Positions 33,226 through 43,415 of a stretch of DNA of 64,000 bases are shown piece after piece. The number at the start of each line of letters is the position of its first letter. Positions within the stretch are counted from its first letter, which is position 1. Position numbers and translations under genes: made by a program. The notes beneath the pieces are model-generated. The model had not been told where the DNA came from, did not search any database, and worked only from the letters and a program-made list of their open reading frames with translations. The DNA comes from Lacrimispora sphenoides (lineage in GTDB: Bacteria; Bacillota; Clostridia; Lachnospirales; Lachnospiraceae), in the NCBI RefSeq assembly GCF_900105215.1, contig NZ_FOIP01000001.1, forward strand, positions 1 through 64,000, written 5' to 3'.

Positions 33226-36200
33226 CTAATTCATTTTCCCAATCTTTTCAAGTTTTTTTTCTACAAGCTTGACATTTTTTTCACCAAGTTTTTTAACCAG
33301 AGCCTTCAGGAGTCCATCTCCCGCGTTCACGTTCCGGTTGGCCGGCAGAACCTTTCTGGCCCGTTCTTTTTCCAGATAGATGATGACTGAATCATCGCCC
33401 TCTGATTCCATTAGGTCATTTAAGATTTCCCGTTCTACCACCATATAGGATTCCTTATCAGGGAATTTCAGCCACAGTTCCTTTGGCAGAGCTGAAAATG
33501 GAGTTACCCGCTCACAGATCAGTTTTCCCACCGGATCCTCTCCCACTGATACCCTGCCTTGTATGAAGACCTTGGAATCTTCCACAAAAAGCTCCCTCTT
33601 GCTCTCATAATCCTTGGGGAATACGATTACTTCCACGGATCCTGCCAGATCCTCCAGGATGAGAAACGCCATCATTTTGTTGTTTCTAGTAGTTTTTACG
33701 GTCTTTCCTGTAATCATACCTCCGATGGTCACATAAGAACCGTCGGAAACACCTGCATCTCCAGTTTCCTCGTCCACAACAAAATCTATGGTGGTTGCGG
33801 TAATATTAGTTCTCCAGGTGGTTTCGTAAGCTTCCATGGGATGACCGCTTAAATAAATGCCAAGAGTCTCCTTCTCAAATGCCAGAAGATCTTCCTTTAT
33901 GAATTCTCCCACATCAGGGAACGTTATCTGAAAATGGCTCTTTTCTTCTTCCCCTGCAATATCAAACAGAGTCATCTGGCCTTCCATGGTATTTTTCCGT
34001 TCCTTGGCTTTATGCTCCAAAAGCTCCGGTGCAGTCAAAAGCTTTTGCTTTCTTGTACCTGGAAGAGTATCCAATGATCCGGATTTTATGAAATTTTCCA
34101 AAGTCCTTTTATTGACCTCTTTATTGCTCATCCGGTCAATAAAATCTTCCATATCGTGAAATATTCCATTTTGTTCCCGTTCCGCAACGATCTGCTCTAC
34201 CACGGACTTTCCTACGCTCTTAATGGCCGACAAGCCGTAGCGGATAGATCCTCCTGAAACGGAAAACCCGCTTTCTCCCTCGTTAATATCCGGCGGAAGA
34301 ATGGAGATTCCCATCTGTCTGCAGCTTAAAATATATTCGGATACTTTTGTTACGTTATCCATGACCGAGGTAAGAAGAGCTGCCATGAATTCCTGGGGAT
34401 AATAATATTTTAAGAAGGCGGTCTGATAAGATACCACCGCATAAGCTGCCGCATGGGACTTATTAAAGGCGTATTTGGCAAAATCGATCATCTCGTCATA
34501 GATTTGATTTGCCGTCTTTTCATCGATTCCATTGGAGATACACCCGGTTACTTCCTCTTCTGGATTCCCATAAACAAAATTCTGCCGTTCCTTTTCCATG
34601 ACAGAAGTCTTCTTCTTTGACATGGCTCTTCGCACTAAGTCGCTGCGGCCCATGGTATATCCGGCAAGGTCCCTTACGATCTGCATTACCTGCTCCTGGT
34701 ATACGATACAGCCATAAGTAGGACCTAAGATGGGCTCTAACTGGGTGCATTCATAGGTTATGGAGCTTAAGTCGTTTTTCCCCTTTAAATACTTTGGAAT
34801 AAAGTCCATGGGACCGGGGCGGTAAAGGGATATTCCGGCAATAATATCTTCCAGGCTTCCCGGTTTCAGCTCCTTCATAAAGCTCTTCATACCGGAACTT
34901 TCCAGCTGGAACACTCCATCGTCCTTTCCGGTACCAATGGAATCCAGCACTGCCTTGTCATTATAATTGATCCGGTCCATATCAATGGATAATTGCCTGT
35001 TTTTCTCTATGCCCTTTACCGCATTCTGAATAACGGTCAGAGTACGCAGCCCAAGGAAGTCCATTTTTAAAAGCCCCAGTTCTTCCAGAGTCGTCATGGT
35101 AAACTGTGTGGTAATGGTTCCGTCGGCTGCTCTGGAAAGAGGAACATATTCATCCACAGAAGTCCGGCTGATCACGACTCCGGCAGCATGCATGGACGTA
35201 TGCCTTGGCAGGCCTTCCAGACGCATGGACATGTCAATGAGGTATTTGACCTCAGGATCTTCCTCGTATGCATTTCTTAAGTCAGGGCTTTGCTTTAAAG
35301 CCTTTTCAAGGGTCATGCCAAGGTCTCCCGGGATCATCTTTGCTATGGTGTCGCAACGGGCATAGGGCATATCCAGCACCCTTCCCACATCCCTTACCAC
35401 ACCCTTGGCCGCCAGGGTACCAAAGGTCACGATCTGGACCACCTGGTCCTTTCCATACTTCCGCACCACATAGTCGATAACTTCCTGACGCCGTTCAAAG
35501 CAGAAATCCACGTCAATATCAGGCATGGAAATTCGCTCCGGATTCAAGAAACGCTCAAACAGAAGGTTATAGCGGATAGGGTCGATGTTAGTGATCCCCA
35601 GACAGTAGGACACGATGCTACCTGCTGCTGATCCCCGTCCCGGCCCCACGATAATATCCTGGGACCTGGCGTAATGAATGAAATCCCATACGATCAGGAA
35701 ATAATCCACGTACCCCATGGAATGAATGACATCCAGCTCATAATCAAGCCTTTCCTTTAATTCCAAGTCATCCTGGGGATAATGGCGCGCAAAGCCCTCC
35801 AGGCATAGCTTGTTTAAATAGGACCAGGAATCATACCCATCCGGCACGTCATACTTTGGCAGTTTGGTTACGCCGAACTCAATCTCCACGTTACAGCGCT
35901 CTGCAATCTTGTAAGTGTTGTCAATGGCTTCTCCCGCATAGGAGAAGAGCGTACGCATCTCCTCTTCCGATTTGCAGTAATACTGGCCCCCCTCGTAGCG
36001 CATGCGGTTCTCATCCGCCACCTTTTTTCCGGTCTGAATACACAGCAGGATATCATGAGGTGTGGCATCCTCTGCATAGGTATAGTGGATATCATTGGTG
36101 GCCACCAAATCGATCCCGGTTTCCTGACTCATCCGTAAAAGGTTCTGGTTTACCGTATTCTGAGCCGGTATTCCGTGATCCTGAAGCTCCAGAAAGAAAT

Positions 36201-36708
36201 TCCCCTTCCCGAATATCTCCTGATAGCGAAGGGCCGCTTCCCTTCCCTTCTCATACTGTCCGCGGCCGACCAGCCTCTGTACCTCTCCTGCCAGACAGGC
36301 ACTTAATGCAATGATCCCTTCACTGTATTCCTTTAAAATCTCATAATCCACTCTTGGTTTATAGTAAAATCCATCTACAAAGCCCTTTGAGACAATCTTC
36401 ATTAAGTTCTGGTAGCCCTGGTTATTCTCCGCCAATAAGACCAGATGATAGTAACGGTCCTCCCCGCCCACGGTTTCCCTGTCAAACCTTGATCCAGAGG
36501 TCACATATACCTCACACCCGATGATGGGCTTGATTCCAGCCTCTCTGGCCGCCCTGTAAAAATCAATGACGCCATACATCACCCCATGATCAGTGATGGC
36601 CATGCTGTCCATTCCAAGCTCCTTTGCCCTGGCCACAAGCTCTTTTATCTTACAGGAGCCGTCCAACAGACTGTATTCCGTATGGACGTGTAAATGTGTA
36701 AATGCCAT
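33226..36708 (-). CDS. dnaE: DNA polymerase III alpha subunit (DnaE type)
   Basis: This 1160-residue replicative polymerase has an N-terminal PHP domain (FTHLHVHTEYSLLDGS, about 3-18), the palm with catalytic Asp residues in PDIDVDFCFERR near 395, FVHFNKSHAAAYA-like fingers (FAKYAFNKSHAAAYAVVSYQ near 735), tandem helix-hairpin-helix and an OB-fold (GMITGKTVKTTRNNKMMAFLILED near 1010). It synthesises DNA in the replisome; Gram-positives also use PolC. GGGAGG precedes ATG 36708. The frame is intact. Confidence 0.96.
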   Translation of the reverse strand: MAFTHLHVHTEYSLLDGSCKIKELVARAKELGMDSMAITDHGVMYGVIDFYRAAREAGIKPIIGCEVYVTSGSRFDRETVGGEDRYYHLVLLAENNQGYQNLMKIVSKGFVDGFYYKPRVDYEILKEYSEGIIALSACLAGEVQRLVGRGQYEKGREAALRYQEIFGKGNFFLELQDHGIPAQNTVNQNLLRMSQETGIDLVATNDIHYTYAEDATPHDILLCIQTGKKVADENRMRYEGGQYYCKSEEEMRTLFSYAGEAIDNTYKIAERCNVEIEFGVTKLPKYDVPDGYDSWSYLNKLCLEGFARHYPQDDLELKERLDYELDVIHSMGYVDYFLIVWDFIHYARSQDIIVGPGRGSAAGSIVSYCLGITNIDPIRYNLLFERFLNPERISMPDIDVDFCFERRQEVIDYVVRKYGKDQVVQIVTFGTLAAKGVVRDVGRVLDMPYARCDTIAKMIPGDLGMTLEKALKQSPDLRNAYEEDPEVKYLIDMSMRLEGLPRHTSMHAAGVVISRTSVDEYVPLSRAADGTITTQFTMTTLEELGLLKMDFLGLRTLTVIQNAVKGIEKNRQLSIDMDRINYNDKAVLDSIGTGKDDGVFQLESSGMKSFMKELKPGSLEDIIAGISLYRPGPMDFIPKYLKGKNDLSSITYECTQLEPILGPTYGCIVYQEQVMQIVRDLAGYTMGRSDLVRRAMSKKKTSVMEKERQNFVYGNPEEEVTGCISNGIDEKTANQIYDEMIDFAKYAFNKSHAAAYAVVSYQTAFLKYYYPQEFMAALLTSVMDNVTKVSEYILSCRQMGISILPPDINEGESGFSVSGGSIRYGLSAIKSVGKSVVEQIVAEREQNGIFHDMEDFIDRMSNKEVNKRTLENFIKSGSLDTLPGTRKQKLLTAPELLEHKAKERKNTMEGQMTLFDIAGEEEKSHFQITFPDVGEFIKEDLLAFEKETLGIYLSGHPMEAYETTWRTNITATTIDFVVDEETGDAGVSDGSYVTIGGMITGKTVKTTRNNKMMAFLILEDLAGSVEVIVFPKDYESKRELFVEDSKVFIQGRVSVGEDPVGKLICERVTPFSALPKELWLKFPDKESYMVVEREILNDLMESEGDDSVIIYLEKERARKVLPANRNVNAGDGLLKALVKKLGEKNVKLVEKKLEKIGKMN

Positions 36709-36927
36709 TTGTACCTCCCTTCTTCTTTACCTATGTATGAATAAGGCCGCAGTGAGAGCCTGAGAGTCCTGTTTCACACTGCTCATTGCTTTTGTAAATA
36801 GTATACCATAAAGAAACATGCTGGAAAACCTTTTGTACCAGATTATATCTGAATTGTAACGCACGCACAAGAGGCGGAGCCTCCAATATCAGAGCCTCCG
36901 CCTGGAACATACAGTATTCTTTAAATA
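36709..36927 (-). promoter_or_regulatory. dnaE leader and terminator of whiA-HPr-like row
   Basis: A stem AGGCGGAG/CTCCGCCT (36872-36903) with few Ts follows the HPr-like gene. Beyond it, on the minus strand, TTTTCC and TATACT 17 bp apart near 36805-36835 look like the dnaE promoter, and GCAGTG/CACTGC in the leader could form a stem. Confidence 0.4.
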
Positions 36928-37185
36928 TTACTCGTGATTGCTTAAGTATTTTTCGATTTCGGCAATCGCCTGCTCCTCATCCGTACCGTCCGCAGTGATC
37001 GTAATCTGTTCTCCCGCTGCAAGTCCCAGAGTCATCATGCCCATAATACTCTTTGCATTTACTCTCTTGGATTCGATTTCAACATAAATGTTGCTTTCAT
37101 ACTGGCTTGCAACCTGAACCAGCATAGCAACTGGTCTTGCCTCTAAGCCTGATGCAAGTTCAACGGTGACTGTTTTTCTTACCAT
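36928..37185 (-). CDS. HPr-like (Crh-type) protein with Glu15
   Basis: This 85-residue HPr fold starts at ATG 37185, after GAGGAGG. The site of PTS phosphotransfer, His15 in GLHARP, is Glu here (SGLEARPV), while Ser46 in NAKSIMG is kept. This matches the logic of Bacillus Crh, which has Gln15 and only the regulatory Ser46, and Crh is likewise encoded just after whiA. It should not carry sugar phosphate but could be phosphorylated at Ser46 by HprK, encoded 3 kb upstream, and act with CcpA in carbon control. A separate true HPr must exist elsewhere in the genome. Confidence 0.85.
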   Translation of the reverse strand: MVRKTVTVELASGLEARPVAMLVQVASQYESNIYVEIESKRVNAKSIMGMMTLGLAAGEQITITADGTDEEQAIAEIEKYLSNHE

Positions 37186-37213
37186 AATTATCCTCCTCAA
37201 TCCTATGAACGGA

Positions 37214-38182
37214 TTATTCCATTCCGCTGCTAATGCCTGTCCCGCGCAGCCGCCCTGCCAGGTCGCCAAGCTTTCTAAGTCGGTGGTTCACTCCTGATTT
37301 GCCTACAGGAGGGTCCAGAGCTTCTCCAAGCTCTTTTAATGTTGCTTCCGGCCTCTCCAACCGTTCCCTGGCAATTTCGCATAAATTGTCCGGAAGATTA
37401 TCAAGTCCGATTGTATCTCTGATATATGTTATATCTTCTATCTGCTTTACCGCAGCTGATACCGTTTTATTAATATTGGCAGTCTCGCAGTTGACCTGTC
37501 GGTTCACACTGTTGCGCATGTCCTTTAAGATCCTGATGTTTTCCAGTTCCATTAAGGCCACCGGAGCTTCCATAACATTCAGAATATCTACGATCTGGTT
37601 TCCTTCTTTTATATAAACCACAAAATAGCGTTTCCTCTTAACGATCTTTGCCTCAAGGTCAAAGGTCGCGATAATGGACTTTAGCTGCTGTGCTTTTTCT
37701 TCTGTTGCACATACGATTTCAAAGTGGTAGAATTTCTCAGGATCACTTATCGATCCGGAAGAGAGAAATGCACCACGGATAAATGCCCTCCTGCAGCAGG
37801 ACTGCTGGATGACAACATTCCTTACAAGATTTAAGTTTTCCCCTATTTCTCCGTTTTCATCAAGAAGCTTTGTGGCATGTAAAACACGGATCGCCTCCTC
37901 ATGTTCCCGGATTGTCACCGTATAGGTACGGTTTTTATTTAAATAAGCATTTCTTCTAATGGACACATCAGTACTTATATTAAATGTTTTTTTCAATAAT
38001 GTAAAGTACTTTCTTGCAACTGCCACATTTTCCGTATTAATTTTAATCGTAAAGCGGTCGTCTTCCGATATGATTATTTTCCCGCAAAGGCTTATGATCG
38101 CAGCCATCTCAGCAATCTGGCAATGCCTTGCCGGACTGATCTGTCTGGAAAGCTCTTCTTTTAACTTGGAAGAAAATGACAT
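37214..38182 (-). CDS. whiA: WhiA-family DNA-binding protein
   Basis: This 322-residue protein has an N-terminal LAGLIDADG-like homing-endonuclease fold without catalytic residues (SSKLKEELSRQ, AAIISLCG, RRAFIRGAFLSSGSISDP near 133-150) and a C-terminal helix-turn-helix (LKELGEALDPPVGKSGVNHRLRKL near 283-306, read in two parts). In Firmicutes it influences cell division and chromosome segregation. It lies two bases from the rapZ stop and is followed by the Crh-like gene. Confidence 0.93.
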   Translation of the reverse strand: MSFSSKLKEELSRQISPARHCQIAEMAAIISLCGKIIISEDDRFTIKINTENVAVARKYFTLLKKTFNISTDVSIRRNAYLNKNRTYTVTIREHEEAIRVLHATKLLDENGEIGENLNLVRNVVIQQSCCRRAFIRGAFLSSGSISDPEKFYHFEIVCATEEKAQQLKSIIATFDLEAKIVKRKRYFVVYIKEGNQIVDILNVMEAPVALMELENIRILKDMRNSVNRQVNCETANINKTVSAAVKQIEDITYIRDTIGLDNLPDNLCEIARERLERPEATLKELGEALDPPVGKSGVNHRLRKLGDLAGRLRGTGISSGME

Positions 38183-38184
38183 GG

Positions 38185-39066
38185 CTAGACCATCCTTTTC
38201 CGTATATTATCCTTATCGATGTCCCGGTGTTCGATCTTAATCCCAAATTCTTCCCTGGATTTAAATCTGTCATAAACAGACCTGGCAATGGTAACCGACC
38301 GGTGCTTGCCGCCTGTACATCCGATGGCAATAACCAGCTGGTTCTTTCCCTCCAGTACATAATTGGGAATCAGAAATTCCAGCATATCGTTAAGCTTGTC
38401 TAAAAACAGGGCAGCGGTCCCATGCTGCATCACATAGTCCCGCACTTCTTTTTCTTCTCCGGTTTTAGGCCGCAGATCTTCTGCATAGTAGGGATTTGGC
38501 AAAAACCTTACATCAAATACCAGATCCGCATCCGACGGAATCCCATACTTGAATCCAAAAGAAAGGATCGTGATATATAAATTCCGGTAGGATTCCCGGT
38601 TCACAAATATTTTTTCCAGCTCCTGCCTGAGTTCCTTTGTAAGAAGCCGGCTGGTATCGATGATAAAATCCGCTTCTTCCTTTAAAAACCCCAGCTTTAC
38701 CCGTTCTTTTTCAATCCCGCTGTCGATCCTTCCGCCAGCCGCCAGGGGATGGGCTCTCCTGGTTTCCTTATAGCGCTTAATCAGTGTTTCGTCACCTGCA
38801 TCAAGGTAGAGAATTTCAAAGGGTACCCGTTTTCTTGACCAATCATCAAAAATCCTGTTTAAAACCGATAAATCCTCTCCACTTCGGATATCAATCCCCA
38901 TAGCTGCGTTCCGGATCCCTCCCTGATTGCTCAGGGTCAGCTCTGCGAACGTTTCAATCAGGGGAATGGGAAGATTATCCACGCAATAAAATCCCATATC
39001 CTCCAGCATCTTAAGCGCCTGGGTCTTTCCTGCGCCTGACATGCCTGTTACAATTACAAGCCTCAC
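38185..39066 (-). CDS. rapZ: RNase adapter RapZ / nucleotide-binding YvcJ
   Basis: This 293-residue P-loop protein has GMSGAGKT (about 8-15), CVDNLP near 28 and the C-terminal domain motif IGCTGGKHRSV near 258. It binds nucleotides and, in other bacteria, small RNA or metabolites. The start is GTG 39066, after AAGGAG. It sits between murB and whiA. The yvcK/mgfK gene that usually lies between rapZ and whiA in Bacillus is absent here. Confidence 0.93.
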   Translation of the reverse strand: MRLVIVTGMSGAGKTQALKMLEDMGFYCVDNLPIPLIETFAELTLSNQGGIRNAAMGIDIRSGEDLSVLNRIFDDWSRKRVPFEILYLDAGDETLIKRYKETRRAHPLAAGGRIDSGIEKERVKLGFLKEEADFIIDTSRLLTKELRQELEKIFVNRESYRNLYITILSFGFKYGIPSDADLVFDVRFLPNPYYAEDLRPKTGEEKEVRDYVMQHGTAALFLDKLNDMLEFLIPNYVLEGKNQLVIAIGCTGGKHRSVTIARSVYDRFKSREEFGIKIEHRDIDKDNIRKRMV

Positions 39067-39085
39067 GTTGTTCTCCTTTGCACCG

Positions 39086-39997
39086 TTAAAACTTCCCCAG
39101 TGTCTTTACCTCCATCTCAAGAGCTACTCCGGAATTTTTTAACACCCTTTTTTTCACCTCTTCACACAGGTTTCTGATATCAGCCGCAGTTGCGCCGTCT
39201 TTGTTAATGACAAATCCGCAGTGCTTCTCCGAAACCTGGGCGCCGCCCAGGGAAAAACCTCTTAATCCGGCCTCCTCTATGAGCTTGCCGGCAAAATGCC
39301 CTTCCGGTCTCTTAAAGGTGCTTCCCGCACTTGGATATTCCAAAGGTTGTTTTTCCTTTCTCCTGCGGGCCAGTTCATCCATCCGGTTTTTAATTGAAAC
39401 CTCATCTCCAGCCCTTAACCGGATCTTGGCTTCCAACACAACATACTGCTTTGGTATAATACAGCTGGCTCGGTATCCTAAAGAAAGCTGGTCAGCAGGC
39501 AGCTCCCTTACTTCTCCCTCCGGTGTCAATACTCTAACAGACCGGAGAACCTCCTTCATCTCCGAACCATAAGCTCCGGCGTTCATCACCACAGCTCCCC
39601 CTAGGGTGCCCGGTATCCCGGCTGCAAATTCAAAACCGGTTAAGGTCGCCCTATATGCTTCCAGTGCAATCCGAGCAAGCGGTGCTCCGGCTCCAGCTTT
39701 TAAAACCCCCGTCTCTTTATCCACCTGGCAGTGGTTTAAGCAGTCCATGGAAATGACCACTCCATCATAGCCTTCATCTCCAACCAGAAGATTACTTCCA
39801 TTGCCTAGTATGAAAAAAGGCACCTCTTCCCGACGGCAAAGAGCCATAACAGCAGCAAGCTCTTTCTCATCTGCCGGAATAACAAAGCAGGCGGCAGGCC
39901 CCCCCACCCGGAATGAGGTATGCTTTCGCATCTCTTCCCCAACTTTTATATGGTCTTTATCAGCTGCACCAAGAAGTTTTTCATAAAATCCAGTCAT
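39086..39997 (-). CDS. murB: UDP-N-acetylenolpyruvoylglucosamine reductase
   Basis: This 303-residue FAD enzyme makes UDP-MurNAc for peptidoglycan. It shows the FAD-binding HTSFRVGGPAACFV near 30-43, LGNGSNLLVGD near 69, AGIPGTLGGAVVMNAGAYG near 126-144, SAGSTFKRP with the catalytic Ser near 230, and the final catalytic Glu region near 297. ATG 39997 is chosen because GAGGTG overlaps the hprK stop eight bases upstream. It fits the type II (short) MurB form. Confidence 0.94.
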   Translation of the reverse strand: MTGFYEKLLGAADKDHIKVGEEMRKHTSFRVGGPAACFVIPADEKELAAVMALCRREEVPFFILGNGSNLLVGDEGYDGVVISMDCLNHCQVDKETGVLKAGAGAPLARIALEAYRATLTGFEFAAGIPGTLGGAVVMNAGAYGSEMKEVLRSVRVLTPEGEVRELPADQLSLGYRASCIIPKQYVVLEAKIRLRAGDEVSIKNRMDELARRRKEKQPLEYPSAGSTFKRPEGHFAGKLIEEAGLRGFSLGGAQVSEKHCGFVINKDGATAADIRNLCEEVKKRVLKNSGVALEMEVKTLGKF

Positions 39998-40005
39998 CAG
40001 ACACC

Positions 40006-40938
40006 TCAATCATCTTGTTTTCTTGAAAGGTTTGCCTGAACGCGGTTATATAATTCCTGAGCCGCGTTGTACCCCATCTTCTTTTGTCTGTAATTGACGG
40101 CAGCAGATTCAACAATAATGGCCAGATTACGTCCCGGACGCACCGGAATGGAATGGCATACCACCCGGTTTCCAAGGAATTCCGTATACTGGTCCTCGAT
40201 TCCCATTCTGTCGTATTCCTTATCTCTATCCCAGTCCTCCAGTTTGATCACCATATCTATGGCCTGAGTATCCTTTACACTTTCCACGCCGAACAGCGTC
40301 TTGACATCAATGATGCCGATGCCCCTTAATTCAATGAAATGCCTGGTAATCTCCGGGGCGGTTCCAATCAGTGTCTCATCGCTTACCTTGCGGATTTCCA
40401 CCACATCATCGGTGACAAGACGGTGGCCTCGTTTGATCAGTTCCAGAGCCGCCTCACTTTTTCCAATGCCGCTTTCTCCCATGATCAGTACACCTTCGCC
40501 GAATACGTCAACCAAAACCCCGTGAATGCTGATACAGGGTGCAAGCTTCACTTTAAGCCAGCGGATGATCTCCGCCATAAGATCGGAAGTGGTTTTATCT
40601 GATACAAGGCATGGTACGCCGTAATGGTTGCAAAACGCCAGCATATCTTCATCCGGACTCTGGCTCCGGCTGTATACCAGGCACGGAATCTGGCTGGATA
40701 AAAGCTTGTCGTACATCTCAAGCTTTCTGTCATGTTCCATCTGATGAATGTATTCCTGTTCCACATAACCGATGATCTGCACCCGCTCGTTGTCAAAATG
40801 GTCGTAAAATCCGGCTAACTGTAAAGCCGGACGATTGACATCCGGATGGCTGATCACAATTTTTTCCGCGTCAATCTCCGGAGTCATGTTCCGGAAATTC
40901 ATCTTCTTTATCAAATCAGTAATAGCTACTCCATGCAT
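40006..40938 (-). CDS. hprK: HPr kinase/phosphorylase
   Basis: This 310-residue enzyme adds and removes phosphate on Ser46 of HPr and Crh, the sensor step of carbon catabolite repression. It has the Walker A GESGIGKSEAALEL near 152-165 and the family signature ELRGIGIIDVKTLFG near 200-214. ATG 40938 is preferred over the frame start at 40956 because GAGGAGCGCC precedes it. It overlaps the ribosome site of murB. A likely substrate, the Crh-like protein, is encoded in the same row. Confidence 0.94.
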   Translation of the reverse strand: MHGVAITDLIKKMNFRNMTPEIDAEKIVISHPDVNRPALQLAGFYDHFDNERVQIIGYVEQEYIHQMEHDRKLEMYDKLLSSQIPCLVYSRSQSPDEDMLAFCNHYGVPCLVSDKTTSDLMAEIIRWLKVKLAPCISIHGVLVDVFGEGVLIMGESGIGKSEAALELIKRGHRLVTDDVVEIRKVSDETLIGTAPEITRHFIELRGIGIIDVKTLFGVESVKDTQAIDMVIKLEDWDRDKEYDRMGIEDQYTEFLGNRVVCHSIPVRPGRNLAIIVESAAVNYRQKKMGYNAAQELYNRVQANLSRKQDD

Positions 40939-40997
40939 GGCGCTCCTCTTTTCCATCTGTTTTTTTCATACTATCACAGATTTCGTCATTTGAAAAG

Positions 40998-42869
40998 CTA
41001 TATGTGGAAGAACTCGTAAACGCTTTTCGCTGCCAGAGCATTCATACCCGGTACTTCGGAAAGCTCCTCCACGGTCGCTTCCTTTATGGCTTCCAGCCCT
41101 TTAAACCGGCGCATCAGCGCCTTTCTCCTGTTGGGGCCGATGCCAGGAATATCGTCAAGAATGGATTTTACCTGTCCCTTGCTTCTTAAACTTCTATGGT
41201 ATTCGATGGCAAACCGGTGTGCTTCATCCTGGATCCTGGTGACCAGCTTAAATCCTTCGGAATGCCTGTCAATGGGAATTTCTACGTTATTATAGTAAAG
41301 CCCTCTTGTCCTGTGATTGTCATCCTTTACCATACCGCAGACAGGAATGGAAATATCCAGTTCCTTTAAAACCTCCAGGGCAATGTTTACCTGCCCCCGT
41401 CCTCCATCCATCATGATTAAGTCCGGGAAACGGGTAAAGCTTCCAAGCTCCTCATCCACGCCCTTTTCTTTTAAGCTTTCTGCTTCCTTAAGGCCATGGG
41501 AAAATCTTCTTGTGAGCACCTCATTCATGGAAGCATAATCATTGGCACCCTTGACCCATTTGATCTTAAACTTCCTGTAATCATTTCTTCTTGGTCTTCC
41601 ATTTTCATAGACAATCATTGAGCCTACAGACTCAAAGCCGCTTATGTTGGAAATATCAAATGCCTCGATCCGCTTAATGCCGGAAAGACCGAGCCAGCCG
41701 CCTACCTCATTCATGGCGCCGATGGTACGAAGCTCTTCCCGCTTTATCTTTTCCTTATCCTGAGAAAGAACAAGTGCGGCATTTTTCTCCGCCAGTTCCA
41801 CCAGGCGTTCCTTCTGGCCTTTCCGGGGAACTACGATTCTGACCTTCTGACCGCGCTTTGCAGAAAGCCATTCCCCTATGACGCTTTCATCCTCAAGATC
41901 GGTCTGCACCCACAGCTCTTTTGGAACAAAAGGAGTTCCTGCATAGAACTGTTTGACAAAACTGGTCAGGATCTGCTTGTTATCCTCTGCCGTTGCGATA
42001 CTTACATGGAAATGCTCCCGGCCGATAAGCCTGCCTTCCCGGACAAAAAATACCTGAACCACGGCATCCTTTTCATCCTTTGACATGGCAATGATATCCC
42101 TGTCTTCCATGCCGCTGTCCGTGATCTTCTGCTTCTGGGAGATCTGCTTAACACTGTTTAACAGATCCCGGTACTCAATGGCCTTTTCATAATCCATTTC
42201 TTCCGATGCCGCCTGCATCTTCTCTTCCAGCATCTTAATTACAGGTCCATATTTTCCGCCTAAAAAGTCCAGGGCACGGTTTATGGATTTCCAGTAATCT
42301 TCCTTGCTGATATAATCCTGGCACGGGGCCGAACACTGCTTGATATGATAATTCAAGCAGGGGCGTTCCTTCCCGATGTCTCTTGGCAGATTCCGGTTGC
42401 AGGTTCTTATCTGATAAAGCTTATGGATCAGCTCAATGGTATCCTTTACCGCTCCGGCGCTTGTATACGGTCCAAAATACTTGCTTTTATCTTTTTTCAT
42501 ATCCCTGGAAAATAAGATCCTGGGATAGTCCTCGTAAACCGTTACCTTGATATAGGGATAGGTCTTATCATCCTTTAGCATGGTATTGTAACGGGGACGA
42601 TGTTCCTTAATGAGATTGCATTCCAGCACAAGGGCTTCCAGCTCAGAGTCTGTTATAATGTATTCAAACCGGGCGATCCTCGACACCATTTGTTCGATTT
42701 TTGCCGTTTTATTTCTGCTGCTCTGAAAGTACTGCCTGACCCTGTTTTTTAAGCTGATGGCTTTTCCCACATAGATGATTTCGTCCCGCTTGTCGTGCAT
42801 GATATACACGCCAGGCTGGGACGGCAGTTTTTTTAATTCTTCTTCTATATTAAATGACCTGTGGTCCAC
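40998..42869 (-). CDS. uvrC: Excinuclease ABC subunit C
   Basis: This 623-residue repair nuclease cuts on both sides of DNA lesions with UvrB. It has the GIY-YIG domain ([18 protein letters not shown], about 20-37), a Cys set CNRNLPR...[13 protein letters not shown], the UvrB-binding UVR motif near 205-240, the RNase H-like domain with [10 protein letters not shown] near 490, and C-terminal helix-hairpin-helix repeats. The start is GTG 42869, with AGGTGA upstream. Length is normal. Confidence 0.95.
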   Translation of the reverse strand: MDHRSFNIEEELKKLPSQPGVYIMHDKRDEIIYVGKAISLKNRVRQYFQSSRNKTAKIEQMVSRIARFEYIITDSELEALVLECNLIKEHRPRYNTMLKDDKTYPYIKVTVYEDYPRILFSRDMKKDKSKYFGPYTSAGAVKDTIELIHKLYQIRTCNRNLPRDIGKERPCLNYHIKQCSAPCQDYISKEDYWKSINRALDFLGGKYGPVIKMLEEKMQAASEEMDYEKAIEYRDLLNSVKQISQKQKITDSGMEDRDIIAMSKDEKDAVVQVFFVREGRLIGREHFHVSIATAEDNKQILTSFVKQFYAGTPFVPKELWVQTDLEDESVIGEWLSAKRGQKVRIVVPRKGQKERLVELAEKNAALVLSQDKEKIKREELRTIGAMNEVGGWLGLSGIKRIEAFDISNISGFESVGSMIVYENGRPRRNDYRKFKIKWVKGANDYASMNEVLTRRFSHGLKEAESLKEKGVDEELGSFTRFPDLIMMDGGRGQVNIALEVLKELDISIPVCGMVKDDNHRTRGLYYNNVEIPIDRHSEGFKLVTRIQDEAHRFAIEYHRSLRSKGQVKSILDDIPGIGPNRRKALMRRFKGLEAIKEATVEELSEVPGMNALAAKSVYEFFHI

Positions 42870-42878
42870 TGAAACAAA

Positions 42879-43400
42879 TCACCTCAATCTTGATCCCTCG
42901 TATTTATTCTGCAGCTCCAGATACCTTTTCACTGCATAATATTTCTCCTCAGGTTCTGAATCCGGCCTTCCGATCTCCATTATCTCGCAGATTGCTAAAA
43001 GCTCTTCCGCAGAAAACCGGTCCTTCCGGTTCTCAAGAACCTCCAACTTCTCATGATACGTCCCGGCATCAAGAAATGCAAGGAGATTTTTATTTTCATG
43101 ATGACAATCATCCGGGGGCAAGCTCTCCTGACTTTGGAGACTGGCTTCCGCCACAGGCTGTTCAGAACCGGTGTCCACCCGTTCAAACCTGCATTTCTGC
43201 TTTACATCCGGATACTTTTCATGGTCCACCTCACTGATAAACATGGACAACGGACGGGCATATGTTCCAAAGGATCCATATAACGCCTGATAAACAACCA
43301 ACTCTTCTCCTGTTTCGGAATGAACCGCAACGGTTATCACCTGGTACATCTTGTCTTTAAAATGCCGGTAGAAATCTCCTGGTCTGGGTGCTCTGTCCAT
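42879..43400 (-). CDS. DUF1653-domain protein
   Basis: This 173-residue protein has an N-terminal DUF1653 domain (about 5-70: RPGDFYRHFKDKMYQVITVAVHSETGEE, read in parts, then VVYQALYG and FISEVD). A variable linker and a helical C-terminal region follow. ATG 43400 is chosen for its GAGGAAAG site. The biochemical role of DUF1653 is unknown; in this family it is often near DNA or cell-wall genes. It lies between the DUF4015 lipoprotein and uvrC genes on one strand. Confidence 0.75.
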   Translation of the reverse strand: MDRAPRPGDFYRHFKDKMYQVITVAVHSETGEELVVYQALYGSFGTYARPLSMFISEVDHEKYPDVKQKCRFERVDTGSEQPVAEASLQSQESLPPDDCHHENKNLLAFLDAGTYHEKLEVLENRKDRFSAEELLAICEIMEIGRPDSEPEEKYYAVKRYLELQNKYEGSRLR

Positions 43401-43415
43401 GGCTTTCCTCACTTC

